From DDH964 sp963763205 (GTDB taxonomy: Bacteria; Desulfobacterota; Desulfuromonadia; Desulfuromonadales; DDH964), in assembly GCA_963763205.1 (NCBI GenBank), contig CAVXNQ010000006.1, forward strand, positions 62,001-126,000: DNA of 64,000 nt, in the 5' to 3' direction. The position numbers were made by a program, and so were the translations under genes. Position 1 is the stretch's first letter, and each line of letters begins with the position of its first letter. The notes under the pieces were generated by a model, which was not told the DNA's origin, did no database searches, and saw only the letters and a list, made by a program, of their open reading frames with translations. Shown piece by piece: positions 8,641 to 19,161 of this stretch.

Positions 8641-9183
8641 TCAGGGGAAGCAGGGGGCGTCCCGGAAAGGAAGCCCGGCCAGGTCCTTGGCCGAGAGCCG
8701 GGGCTCGGCGGTCGGCCAGGCGATGGCCAGGTCGGGATCGTCCCAGCGGATGCAGCACTCGAACTGCGGGGCGTAGTAATCGGTGGTCTTGTAGAGGAAC
8801 TCGGCCGCCTCGGACAGCACCAGAAAACCGTGGGCGAACCCCGGCGGGACCCACATCTCGCGCTTGTTTTCCGCCGAAAGACGCGCCCCGACCCAGCGGC
8901 CGAAAGTCGAAGACGATTTGCGCAGGTCGACGGCGACGTCGAACACCTCGCCGACCACGCAGCGCACCAGCTTTCCCTGGGCCTGGCGGATCTGGTAGTG
9001 GAGGCCGCGCAGCACCCCTTGCGCCGAGCGCGAGTGGTTGTCCTGGACGAAGCGGCCGTCGAGCCCGGTCGCCTCCCGCCAGCGGCGCTCGTTGAAACTC
9101 TCGAAGAAGAAGCCCCGGGCGTCGCCGAAGACTTGGGGCTCGACGATCAGCACCTCGGGGATGTCGGTCTCGATCAGCTGCAT
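8641..9183 (-). CDS. rfbC: dTDP-4-dehydrorhamnose 3,5-epimerase
   Basis: The protein is 180 aa, cupin fold. Features include PEVLIVEPQVFGDARGFFFE, FVQDNHSRSAQGVLRGLHYQ with the catalytic His in GLHYQ, and PPGFAHGFLVLSE. It converts dTDP-4-keto-6-deoxyglucose to the L-lyxo-4-keto sugar, step three of dTDP-L-rhamnose synthesis in the cytoplasm. ATG overlaps the rfbA stop in a TGATG junction. It is the last gene of the rfbBDAC set by transcription order and lies 43 bp upstream of yicC. Confidence 0.95.
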   Translation of the reverse strand: MQLIETDIPEVLIVEPQVFGDARGFFFESFNERRWREATGLDGRFVQDNHSRSAQGVLRGLHYQIRQAQGKLVRCVVGEVFDVAVDLRKSSSTFGRWVGARLSAENKREMWVPPGFAHGFLVLSEAAEFLYKTTDYYAPQFECCIRWDDPDLAIAWPTAEPRLSAKDLAGLPFRDAPCFP

Positions 9184-10061
9184 CAGAACTCGTCCCTCAG
9201 CACCATTTCCAGGTAATTACGGTACCCCGATTTGGGCGTATCGGCAATGATCGCCTCGAAACCGGCGCGGTCAAGGAAACCTTTGCGGAAGGCGATCTCC
9301 TCCAGGCAGGCGATCTTCAGCCCCTGGCGCGCCTCGAGGGTGCCGATGAAATGGCTCGCTTCGAGCAGGCTCTCGTGGGTACCGGTGTCGAGCCAGGCGA
9401 TGCCGCGCCCCAGCTTCTCGACCCGCAGGGTGCCGGCGCGCAGGTAGGCGAGGTTGACGTCGGTGATCTCCAGCTCGCCGCGGGCCGACGGCTTCATTGC
9501 GCGCGTGACCTCGACCACCTCTCCGTCGTAGAGGTAGAGGCCGGGGACCGCGTAGTGGGATTTGGGGTGGGCCGGTTTTTCTTCGATAGAGAGGACGGTG
9601 CCGGATTTGTCGAACTCCACCACTCCGTAGCGTTCCGGGTCGTGGACCGGGTAGCCAAAGACCATGGCGCCGCCGGCGAAGTCCCCGGCGATGCGGTCGA
9701 GGGCCATCTTGCCGTAGAAGATATTGTCACCCAGGATCAGGCAGACCGGCTCGCCGGCGATGAATTCTTCACCGACCAGAAAGGCCTGGGCGATCCCCTT
9801 CGGCTCCGGCTGGACGGCGTAGGAGAGGTGGATGCCGAAGCGGCTGCCGTCGCCAAGCAGGGCCTCGAAGCGGGGCGTGTCGTGGGGGGTGGAGATGATC
9901 AGGATATCGTTGATGCCCGCCATCATCAGGGTCGAAAGCGGGTAGTAGATCATCGGCTTGTCATAGACCGGTTGCAGCTGCTTGCTCGCCACCAGCGTCA
10001 AGGGGTAGAGGCGGCTGCCGGCGCCGCCGGCGAGAACGATCCCCTTTTTGATGCCTGCCAT
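9183..10061 (-). CDS. rfbA: Glucose-1-phosphate thymidylyltransferase
   Basis: The protein is 292 aa, full length. The nucleotidyltransferase signature GIVLAGGAGSRLYPLT is at the N-terminus. YDKPMIYYPLSTLMMAGI, LGDNIFYG and a WLDTGTHESLLEAS segment follow. It makes dTDP-glucose from dTTP and glucose-1-phosphate. The product feeds RmlB and, through it, both the rhamnose branch (rfbD, rfbC) and the dTDP-3-amino-sugar branch (fdtA, fdtB at 21.9-23.4 kb). It is coupled to rfbC by a one-base stop/start overlap. Confidence 0.96.
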   Translation of the reverse strand: MAGIKKGIVLAGGAGSRLYPLTLVASKQLQPVYDKPMIYYPLSTLMMAGINDILIISTPHDTPRFEALLGDGSRFGIHLSYAVQPEPKGIAQAFLVGEEFIAGEPVCLILGDNIFYGKMALDRIAGDFAGGAMVFGYPVHDPERYGVVEFDKSGTVLSIEEKPAHPKSHYAVPGLYLYDGEVVEVTRAMKPSARGELEITDVNLAYLRAGTLRVEKLGRGIAWLDTGTHESLLEASHFIGTLEARQGLKIACLEEIAFRKGFLDRAGFEAIIADTPKSGYRNYLEMVLRDEF

Positions 10062-10094
10062 TTCTCTTCCTCCAATTTCAAACTTTCAAACAAG

Positions 10095-10991
10095 TTAAAG
10101 GGTGGGCCGGTTGCGCTGCCGACGCCGCACCAGATAGCGATCGAGGGCGTCCTGCCAGGGGGGAACCTCATTTCCGGTGGCGGCCTGATATTTGGTGGTC
10201 GAAAAGACCGAGTAGGCCGGCCGCGCGGCCGGCAACGGGTAATCGGCGGTGGTGATCGCGAGGTGCCGTTGCAGCGCCACCTCCCCGCCGGCGGCGACAT
10301 ACCTGCGGACGATTTCCAGGCTGAATTGATACCAGCTGCAGACCCCGGCGTTGGCGAAGTGAAAGAGGCCGTACTGTTCCTTCTCCAGCAGGGCGAAGAT
10401 CGCCCGGGCGAGGTCGGCGGTGTAGGTCGGTGAACCGACCTGGTCATCGACCACCCGCAGTTCCTCGCGTTCCGTCGCCAGGCGCAGCATCGTCTCGACG
10501 AAGTTCTTTCCGCCCGGCCCGAACAGCCAGCTGGTGCGGATAATCAGGAACTTCTCCAGACCCGAACCGAGGATTTCCTCCTCGCCAAGAAGTTTGGAGC
10601 GACCATAGGCGGAGCGGGGCCCCGTGGGCGAGGTCTCGCGATAGGGTTCCGTGGCGAGGCCGTCGAAGACGTAGTCGGTGGAGATGTGGACCAGCGTTGC
10701 CCCACTGAGCTTCGCCGCCTCGGCCAGCAGCCCGGGGCCGTCGCCGTTGACCCGGTTCGCCAGCTCCGGATGGCTCTCGCAGCCATCGACATCGGTGTAG
10801 GCGGCGCCATTGACGATCAGATCGAAGCCACCGCGGCCGAGTTCGCTCAGCACCTGGCCACGCAGGGTCAGATCGAACGCGGGAAGATCGAACAGGCTCC
10901 ATTCGTAATGGTCCGGGGCCAGCTCGCGAATCATCTGCGCCAGCATCCCGTTGGCCCCGATCAGCGCAGCCCTGACCGGCCGGATACTCAT
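10095..10991 (-). CDS. rfbD: dTDP-4-dehydrorhamnose reductase
   Basis: About 298 aa. The Rossmann motif ALIGANGMLAQ is followed by VNGAAYTDVDGCE, the catalytic region VHISTDYVFDG and the SDR Tyr/Lys pair in AYGRSKLLGE. It reduces dTDP-4-keto-L-rhamnose with NAD(P)H, the last step of dTDP-L-rhamnose synthesis. I chose ATG at 10991 because it overlaps the rfbB stop (ATGA) and removes an unrelated 22-residue lead that reads through rfbB sequence. Intact. Confidence 0.95.
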   Translation of the reverse strand: MSIRPVRAALIGANGMLAQMIRELAPDHYEWSLFDLPAFDLTLRGQVLSELGRGGFDLIVNGAAYTDVDGCESHPELANRVNGDGPGLLAEAAKLSGATLVHISTDYVFDGLATEPYRETSPTGPRSAYGRSKLLGEEEILGSGLEKFLIIRTSWLFGPGGKNFVETMLRLATEREELRVVDDQVGSPTYTADLARAIFALLEKEQYGLFHFANAGVCSWYQFSLEIVRRYVAAGGEVALQRHLAITTADYPLPAARPAYSVFSTTKYQAATGNEVPPWQDALDRYLVRRRQRNRPTL

Positions 10992-12053
10992 GCCTCGGCA
11001 CCGTACATCTGCTGGTAGTAATCCCGGTAACTGCCATCCAACACCGCTTCCATCCACTCCCGGTTGGCCAGGTACCAGTCGATGGTGCGCGCCATCCCGG
11101 CGGCAAAATCGAGGGACGGCTCCCAGCCGAGCTCGCTGCGGATCTTGCCGGCATCGATGGCATAGCGCCGGTCGTGGCCGGCGCGGTCCCTGACGAAACG
11201 GATCAGGGCGGCGCGCGGCTCTCCCGACGGCAGGCGCCCCACCTTCGCGTCGAGCAGGTCGCAGATGGTGGTCACCACCTCGATATTCTGCTTCTCACTG
11301 TTGCCGCCGATGTTGTAGGTTTCCCCGAGCCGCCCCTTGGCGAGCACTTCGAGGATCGCCGCACAGTGGTCGGTGACAAAGAGCCAGTCCCGGACGTTAC
11401 GGCCATCGCCGTAAACCGGCAGCTCCTTCCCCTTGAGCGCATTGTTGATCACCAGCGGGATGAGCTTCTCGGGGAACTGGAAGGGGCCGTAATTGTTGGA
11501 GCAGTTGGTGATCAGCACCGGCAGGCCGTAGGTGTGGAAATAGGCGCTCGCCAGGTGGTCGGAGGAGGCTTTGCTCGCCGAGTAGGGGGAGCGCGGGTCA
11601 TAGGGGGTGGTTTCGGTGAAGTAGCCGGTCGCGCCGAGGGAGCCGTAGACCTCGTCGGTGGAGACGTGCAGAAAGCGGCGGGTGCCGGGCGCCGGCCTGA
11701 CCCCAGGCCTGGCGGGCCGCTTCGAGCAGGGCGAAGGTGCCGACGATGTTGGTCTGGATGAACTCGCCGGGGCCGACGATGCTGCGATCGACGTGCGACT
11801 CGGCGGCGAAATGAACGACGGTGTCGATAGTCTCACTGGCGAACAGCTCCGCCAGCAGGGTGGAGTCGCAGATATCGCCATGAACGAAACGATAGCGCTC
11901 GTTCTGTTCGACATCCCGCAGGTTCTCCAGGTTGCCGGCATAGGTCAGCTTATCGAGGTTCACCAGGCGCAGGTCCGGGAGACGGTCGAGGGCCAGGCGG
12001 ACAAAGTTCGAACCGATGAAGCCGCAGCCCCCGGTCACCAGCATCGTTTTCAT
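10988..12053 (-). CDS. rfbB: dTDP-glucose 4,6-dehydratase (one frameshift)
   Basis: MKTMLVTGGCGFIGSNFVRL opens an extended SDR. VVHFAAESHVDRSI, FLHVSTDEVYGSLG, SPYSASKASSDH (Tyr/Lys pair) and NCSNNYGPFQFPEKLIPL are diagnostic of RmlB. It makes dTDP-4-keto-6-deoxyglucose with tightly bound NAD+. The reading frame breaks near 11699; removing one base there restores a continuous protein of about 354 aa, so the gene is probably intact in the organism. ATG at 12053 is chosen from MKTM. It overlaps rfbD by ATGA. Confidence 0.93.
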
Positions 12054-12063
12054 CACCACACTC

Positions 12064-13381
<1,318 letters not shown>

Positions 13382-13560
13382 GCAACCTCCTTACGGGATA
13401 ACCAGACGCCGCGTACCGCGGAACCGCTCGGAAGGTCCCCGGCAGCCGCGCGCCATCCCGGCAATCCCGCTGCAAGCCAATGAGATAAGAGGGAAATTTA
13501 AAAAGAAATTTGATACCACGAGGCGCCCCCCGGGGTCAAACAAAAACCCCCGGCAGAGGC

Positions 13561-14187
13561 TCATCGCGCCGCCTGGAGAATCCGTTCCGCGGCTTCCGCG
13601 AGGTCGCTGCAACGCGTCACCGGATCGCTGCCAAGGTCCCTGCTGGTAGCCGCTCCGTAGCCGGTCAGCACCAGCAGCGGCGTGCAGCCGGCGCGCCGGC
13701 CGGCCTCGATATCGGCCGCCTTGTCCCCCACCATGAAGGAGCGGGCCAGGTCGACGCGGTGCTCGGCGGCCGCCTGCAGCAGCAGCCCCGGATTCCCCTT
13801 GCGGCAGTCGCACACCCGGCGCCAGGGCGCCAACCCCTGCTCCGGGTGGTGGGGGCAGACGTAGAAGCCGTCGACCGCCGTCCCGCTGCGCCGCAGCTCC
13901 GCCTGCAGATGCCGATGCAGGACCTCCACGTCCTCCAGGGTATAGTAGCCGCGGGCCACCCCCGACTGGTTGGTGACGACGAAAACCAGGAAACCGGCCT
14001 GCTTCAGCCGCGCCACCGCCGCGACCGCCCCGGGGAGGAAGGCGAAGTCCGCCACCTTGTAGAGGTAGTCCTTTTCGACATTGATGGTGCCGTCGCGGTC
14101 GAGAAAGACCGCGGGACGGGGGGCGGTGGTATGCGGTTCGGCGATCACGGTTCGGCGGCCCCTTTTTCCCGCTTTCTTCTTCCGCAT
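13561..14187 (-). CDS. gmhB: D-glycero-beta-D-manno-heptose-1,7-bisphosphate 7-phosphatase
   Basis: The protein is 208 aa, HAD superfamily class III. Motif I is FLDRDGTIN with nucleophile Asp, motif II is VVTNQSGVARG, and motif IV is FMVGDKAADIEAG. The zinc-binding insertion CPHHPEQG...CDC is typical of GmhB. It removes the 7-phosphate from heptose bisphosphate in ADP-heptose synthesis, between the kinase and adenylyltransferase steps of HldE. The first 25 residues are Lys/Arg-rich and extra; a later start is possible. Intact. Confidence 0.93.
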   Translation of the reverse strand: MRKKKAGKRGRRTVIAEPHTTAPRPAVFLDRDGTINVEKDYLYKVADFAFLPGAVAAVARLKQAGFLVFVVTNQSGVARGYYTLEDVEVLHRHLQAELRRSGTAVDGFYVCPHHPEQGLAPWRRVCDCRKGNPGLLLQAAAEHRVDLARSFMVGDKAADIEAGRRAGCTPLLVLTGYGAATSRDLGSDPVTRCSDLAEAAERILQAAR

Positions 14188-14196
14188 CGGAACGCT

Positions 14197-14351
14197 CTAG
14201 CAGCGTCTTGAAATACTTGGGTTTTCAGGCTGATAAAACTGCCCGGATGCAAGGCGCCGGAAAACCTGCGGAAAAAGGCGTACCTGGAAGGTACGTCGTT
14301 GACGAAGGTTGAGGGCAACTCCGCAGATGGGCGTTTTTCATCAGCCTGCTA
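14197..14351. repeat. Hairpin-forming intergenic repeat overlapping a stop codon
   Basis: CAGGCTGAT near 14227 is inverted as ATCAGCCTG near 14340. Nested pairs include CCTGCGG with CCGCAG and a compact inner hairpin CGTACC-TGGA-GGTACG at 14279-14294. CTAG occurs at both ends. The whole ~150 bp would fold into one branched hairpin. I see no ORF. The right end supplies the TAG stop codon (14349-14351) of the next gene on the minus strand. The type of sequence is common as a dispersed repeat in this bacterial group from memory; copy number cannot be checked here. Confidence 0.55.
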
Positions 14352-15401
14352 GACCTGCTCCCGGTAATGCACGGCATGCAGCACCTTGAGCCGGCACTTC
14401 TCATAAAGATGCTGCAGGGCCACCCTGGGATGACGCTTGCGCAGCTCCCGCCGGGAGAGGATCGTCGCGCCGGCGGCCGGTGGCGCGGCGTCGTGCCGGG
14501 CCTCGATCTCCCGCGCCAGGACCGCAAAGATGTTGTAGGTCTCGAGGACCAGGCGCCGCGCCTCGAGAATCGCCGGCAGGCGCTTTTCGTATTCGTGGTC
14601 GGCAATGGTGCGCCGGATGATCGCCGCGGCGCCCTCGACGTCGTCGAAGTCGAGGGGGATGAAGCTCTCAGCCGGGAAGTAGTCCGCGGCGTTGGGGCAG
14701 CCGATGTAAAAGGGCAGCGTCGCCCCGAGAAAGGGGTCGGCGAGCTTTTCGGTCCAGTGATGGGGGCCGATGAAGTTCTCGATCGCCAGATGGTAACGGT
14801 AAGGGGCCAGCGCCTCGGCCTTGTCGTCCATCGGCCTGACCCCCTGGCCGTAGATCTCCATCTCGGGGATCAGCTTTTTCAGCGCCTGGGTGAACTCGTA
14901 GCGGCGGTTGTGCAGGGTATGCCGCTGCCGTTTGGAGGAACAGACGGTGGCGAAGCAGAGACTCTTGGCGAGGGGCGGATGGGCGGCCATCTCGTTGTAG
15001 CCGAGCAGGCGCTCGCTCCCGAGGCCGTAGAACCAGTGCAGGGCCGGCTGGCGGTAGATCCGGCTCGGGTGGGGGAGCGCCCAGGGTTCCTGGCTGGTCA
15101 GGACGTGGCCGAACTGGGCGGTGTAGGCGTTGCCGTAGGCCTTGATATTGGAGGGCTCGGTGGTCACCAGCAGGGTATTCTGCCGCGGACAGGGCAGCCG
15201 CTCCTCCGGGGCGCAGAAGCTCGGGATGTCGTTGTAGATCACCAGCCAGTCGTAATCCCCGGTCTGCGGGGAGAAGTCGAAGGCGCAGCGTCCCCACACC
15301 GGCCGGGCGTCCGGGAACTGCCGCAGCCAGATATGGGGCTGAACCGTCCCGATCATCTTGACGCGGATCGATGCCTGGGGCCGGTCCGGATTGCTGGCCA
15401 T
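14349..15401 (-). CDS. Glycosyltransferase family 10 (fucosyltransferase-like)
   Basis: About 350 aa. The C-terminal half has the GT10 pattern: YRYHLAIENFIGPHHWTEKL, then DPFLGATLPFYIGCPNA and YFPAESFIPLDFDDVEGAA. This matches the alpha-1,3-fucosyltransferase acceptor-independent core, with the Lys of TEKL expected to contact GDP-sugar. The N-terminal half is less conserved. The likely role is addition of fucose or a related sugar to LPS or a surface glycan in the cytoplasm; donor is unproven. ATG at 15401 is favoured because GAAGGG lies 9 nt upstream; ATG at 15410 has no spacing. The stop codon lies inside the hairpin repeat, so the C-terminus may have been altered by it. Confidence 0.75.
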   Translation of the reverse strand: MASNPDRPQASIRVKMIGTVQPHIWLRQFPDARPVWGRCAFDFSPQTGDYDWLVIYNDIPSFCAPEERLPCPRQNTLLVTTEPSNIKAYGNAYTAQFGHVLTSQEPWALPHPSRIYRQPALHWFYGLGSERLLGYNEMAAHPPLAKSLCFATVCSSKRQRHTLHNRRYEFTQALKKLIPEMEIYGQGVRPMDDKAEALAPYRYHLAIENFIGPHHWTEKLADPFLGATLPFYIGCPNAADYFPAESFIPLDFDDVEGAAAIIRRTIADHEYEKRLPAILEARRLVLETYNIFAVLAREIEARHDAAPPAAGATILSRRELRKRHPRVALQHLYEKCRLKVLHAVHYREQV

Positions 15402-15451
15402 CGCGTTCATCCCTTCAGGAAATCGGCCGGTGCCGGGTTTATCGCCGGGGC

Positions 15452-16512
15452 TCAAAGCGGCCCCGCCACCTTCGTCAGGGCCGCAAGGACCATGGCGGGG
15501 GTAATGGCCGCCATGCAGGCATGGTCGTGGGCGCAGGTCTTGCCGTAGCAGTTGCGGCAATCGATATCGGCCTGCAGGGCGCGCACGTTCTCCCCCACCG
15601 GTTTGACCCGGCGCGGGTCGGTCGGTCCGCAGATCACCACCATCGGCGTGGTGGTGCAGGAGGCGACGTGGGCGGTGCCGGTATCGTTGGCGACGATCAG
15701 TCGGGCGGCGGCGGCCAGCGGGACCAGATCGAGCATTTTCGTCTGGCCGCAGAGGTTGACCAGCCAGGAGACGTCGCAGGCGCCGGCGATGGCGGCGCAC
15801 TCCTCCAGTTCGTCGGGGCCGCCGAGGAGCACCACCTTGTCCACCCCCCGCTCCCGCAGCAGCCGGGCCAGGGCGGCATAGCGCTGCGCTCCCCAGCGTT
15901 TCAGCCAGCCTGCCGCCTGGCTCCCCGGCAGCAGGACGGCGAAGCGCCCCGCTTCCAGGCCGTGGGCGGCCATCAGCTCGGCGGCGTGGCGGCGATGATC
16001 TTCGCCCGGATGCAGGACCGGCCGCTCGGTGCGGGCCGGGATTCCTGCCGCCGCCAGGGTGGCGCGCTGCATGTCGAAGGCGTGGGGCAAAACGGCGCTG
16101 GGCGGCCGGGCGACGTTGTAGGGAAACGCCGGTGGTTCCCCACCCGCCAGCGCGGGGCGCTGCCGGTCAGCCACCAGAGGGTCATCGCCAGCCGGCTGCG
16201 GTCGTTGGACTGCAGGTCGAATACGACATCGTAATGGCGGCCGAGCACGAACCGCAGCCAGCTCCAGAGTCCGCGCCACCCGCCCTGGCGCCGCCGCACG
16301 TCGATGGTGCAGAGTTCGCTGAAGCTGGGGTCGTGTTCGAACAGCTGCCGGTAGGGCGGCAGGGTGTGCAGGTCGATCTCCGCCTCGGGAAAGGCGCGGC
16401 GGATGTCCTGGAACATGGCGCTGGAGATCACCACGTCGCCCATGGCGCTCCACTTCATGACCAGGATGCGGCGGATCGTCGGATCGGTTGTCAAATCGCT
16501 CGTAGGGTTCAT
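15452..16512 (-). CDS. waaF: ADP-heptose:LPS heptosyltransferase, GT9 family (one frameshift)
   Basis: About 353 aa. The N-terminal domain has RILVMKWSAMGDVVISSAMF and LGRHYDVVFDLQSNDRS. The C-terminal domain has FAVLLPGSQAAGWLKRWG, VLLGGPDELEECAAI, then LIVANDTGTAHVASCTTTP and VVICGPTDPRRVKPVG. These are GT9 (WaaC/WaaF/WaaQ) signatures. It transfers L,D-heptose from ADP-heptose to the LPS inner core at the inner face of the cytoplasmic membrane. The frame breaks near 16130, between HRRFP and the in-frame continuation EPPAFPYNVARP, consistent with one inserted base. The choice of WaaF over WaaC or WaaQ is uncertain. Confidence 0.85.
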
Positions 16513-16546
16513 CTTACCGTCTCGAATTCCCCCGGAAAATCATTTG

Positions 16547-16670
16547 CACCGCAAAGACGCCAGGAACGCAAAGCAAATCGAAGAGGTCATTGAGAGATGG
16601 CGGCAACTTAACGCCCCCCCTGGCTTCCTAAGTCGTTCTCTTTCTTCGCGACCTTTGCGCCTTTGCGGTG
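16547..16670. repeat. Intergenic repeat bounded by CACCGCAAAG / CTTTGCGGTG
   Basis: A 10-bp inverted pair at 16547-16556 and 16661-16670 bounds 104 bp. The inner sequence carries further GCAAAG/CTTTGCG pairs, so the ends can fold together. There is no ORF or promoter pattern I trust. It lies between hldE and the heptosyltransferase gene on the minus strand. Very similar fragments are common in many environmental bacterial genomes, which I recall but cannot verify here. Confidence 0.55.
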
Positions 16671-16697
16671 AAGGACCACCGGTAATTGGATTGTGGA

Positions 16698-18174
16698 TTA
16701 GAGATTGCGGTAGTTTTCCAGGATCTTCTCGATGATGCCGGTGGTCGATTTGCCGTCGACGAACTGGATCAGCTCTACCCGCCCGCCGTAGCTCTCCACC
16801 AGTTCCTTGCCGACCACCGTCTCCGGGGTGTAGTCCCCGCCCTTGACCAGGATGTCGGGACGCAGCACCTCGAGCAGCTCCAGCGGCGTGTCCTCGTCGA
16901 AGATCGTCACGTAGTCGATGCAGTCGAGCGCGGCCAGGATGTGGGCGCGCTCCTCCTCGCCGATCAGCGGCCGCTGCGGCCCCTTGAGGCGGCGGATCGA
17001 GGCGTCGGAGTTGAGTCCCAGCACCAGCAGGTCGCCGAGCTGGCGGGCCTTCTGCAGGTAGCGGACATGGCCGACGTGGAGCAGGTCGAAGCAGCCGTTG
17101 GTGAAGACCACCTTGCGCCCCTGGCGCCGGGCGGTCGCCAACAGCGGTGCCAAGGCGTCGCGGCTGCGGATCTTCAGCCCGCCGTCGACGCTCTGCAGCG
17201 CCGCGGCGTGGCGCAGCTCGTCGGGGCTGACCGTGGAGGTGCCGAGCTTGCCGACGACGATGCCGGCGGCGAGGTTGGCGAGCCGCGCCGCCGCCTCGAA
17301 GCCGAGGCCGCAGCCGAGCCCGGCGCCGAGGAAGGCCAGCACCGTATCGCCGGCGCCGGAGACGTCGAAGACCTCGCGGGCCTCGGTCGGCAGGTGCAGA
17401 TGGCGGCCGTCGCGGAAAAAGAGGCTCATCCCCTCCTCGCTGCGGGTCAGCACCAGCGCCTCCAGGTCGAGCTCCCGGAGCAGCCCCTCCCCGGCCGCCT
17501 GCAGGCTCGCCTCATCGACGATCTCGATGCCGGCGGCGGTCTGCGCCTCGCTGCCGGTTGGGAGTGAGGACGGTGGCGCCCCGGTAGCGGGAAAAGTCGC
17601 GCCCCTTGGGATCGACCACCACCGGGATGCCGCGGGCGCGGCCGAGCTCGCACAGCGTCGCCAGCACCTTCGCGCTGAGCACCCCCTTGAGGTAGTCGGA
17701 GACCAGGATCACGCTCGAAGGCGTCGGCGGCGCCGCGCAGATAGTGGAGCAGGACCTCCTCCTGCTCGGCATGCCAGCGGGGTGCTGCTCTCGCGGTCGA
17801 TGCGCAGCATCTGCTGGTGGCTGGCCAGGACCCGGGTCTTGCGGCTGGTGGTCCGCCCCGGGGCAAGGAAAATGCCACCGGTGCCGATCCCCTGCTCCTG
17901 GCAGCAGGGAGCGCAGCAGGCGGCCGTCGCCGTCGTCGCCGAGAACGCTTGCCACCTGCACCTCGCAGCCGAGGGCCGTCAGGTTATTGATGACGTTGCC
18001 GGCGCCGCCGAGGCGCAATTCGTCGCGCTCGACCTCCACCACCTGCACCGGCGCCTCCGGGGAGATGCGCTCGGTCTTCCCCCACAGGTACTCGTCGAGC
18101 ATCAGGTCGCCGACCACCAGCACCCGCAGGGAGGCGGCCCGGGTCAGAAAGGCGTCGATATCGGGAAGACTCAT
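16698..18174 (-). CDS. hldE: Bifunctional heptose 7-phosphate kinase / heptose 1-phosphate adenylyltransferase (several frameshifts)
   Basis: About 490 aa. The N-terminal PfkB-type kinase domain has VLVVGDLMLDEYLWG, ELRLGGAGNVINNLTALG, LTPNR and DVSGAGDTVLAFLGAGLG. The C-terminal nucleotidyltransferase has VFTNGCFDLLHVGHVRYLQ, LKGPQRPLIGEEERA and DGKSTTGIIEKIL. It makes heptose-1,7-bisphosphate and later ADP-D,D-heptose. The frame is broken at about 17559, 17709, 17773 and 17893. At the first three, deleting one base gives family-like sequence (for example NRSEAQTAAGIEIVDEASLQ). The sites look like sequencing insertions. It is flanked by gmhA and the unknown 327-residue gene, and ends 186 bp before the heptosyltransferase gene. 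Confidence 0.92.
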
Positions 18175-18176
18175 CT

Positions 18177-19161
18177 CTAAACCTCGTTGCGGTTTTCCGG
18201 CGCCACCGGCTGCAGCCCCTCAAGGACGGCGGTGGCGAAGAGCGGGATGTTGATCTCGTGGTGGCCGGTGATGGTGTAGCCGCGCCCGCTGCCGGAGGTG
18301 GGACGTTTGACCACGTTCTGCAGCGGCCGGTAGTGCTGGATCATGTCGAAGTTGGCGGTGGTGAAGTTGTCGACGTGGTGGCCGAGGTTCTGGGCGATGG
18401 AGAGCGCCTTCAGAAAGACCTCGGGGAGGAGCACCGCCGAGCCGACGTTGAGCCAGACTCCGCCGCCGCCGAGATCGGCGACCACCGCGGTCAGCAGCCG
18501 AAAGTCGCGGAAGGACATCTCGCCGAGCACGGCGCCGTCGGCGGCCGGGTGCTGGTGGATGATGTCGGTGCCGATGGCCACGTGGACCGTGGCCGGGATG
18601 CCGGCTTTGGCGCAGGTGGCGAGCAGGCTGTAGTCGGCAAAAGGGTGACCGGCAGCGAGGATCTGCCGGCCGATCGCTTCGCCGAAGCCGACCCCGGCCT
18701 CCAGCCCTTCCCGCAGCGCGCGGTTCATGCCGCCGCCGGTTTCCTCGGAGAAACCGAAGTCCCCGGAATGAAGGACCGCGCCGACATCCTCGGAGGTGGC
18801 GCCGACCAGGGAGACCTCGTAGTCGTGGATCGCCGCCGAGCCGTTCATCGCCACGGCGGTGATCACATCCGCATCGATCAGGGCCTGCAGCACCGGCTGC
18901 AGCCCGCACTTGATGACGTGGCCGCCCATGGCCAGGATCACCGGGCGATCCTTGCGCCGCGCCGCGACCACCGCGTCGACCACCCCGCGCAGCGCCTGCG
19001 CGCCGAGCAGGTCGGGCAGGGCGGCGAAGAACTCGGCAAAGCTGCCGCCGGCTTTCGGCGGGCGGGCGAAGTGCTCGCTGACGTTGACCTTGTTGTCGCG
19101 GCTGCGGATCGAATAGGTGCGCACCCCGTCGAGATCGACGGGCCGGTACGGGCTTGCTCAT
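18177..19161 (-). CDS. Conserved protein of unknown function in the heptose operon
   Basis: About 327 aa. I do not recognise a characterised family with certainty. Conserved-looking blocks are VILAMGGHVIKCGLQPVL, AMNGSAAIHDYEVSLVGATS, FGFSEETGGGMNRAL, VAIGTDIIHQHPAADG and TITGHHEINIPL. The Gly-rich motifs and alternating alpha/beta pattern suggest a Rossmann-like nucleotide-binding fold; a distant relation to deoxyhypusine synthase is possible but weak. The gene overlaps gmhA by ATGA at 19161 and abuts hldE by 2 bp, so it is translated with the ADP-heptose genes and may serve LPS core or sugar-nucleotide metabolism. One extra base near 19150 splits the start; removing it gives MSKPYRPVDLDGVRTYSI. 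No signal peptide or membrane segment. Confidence 0.7.
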
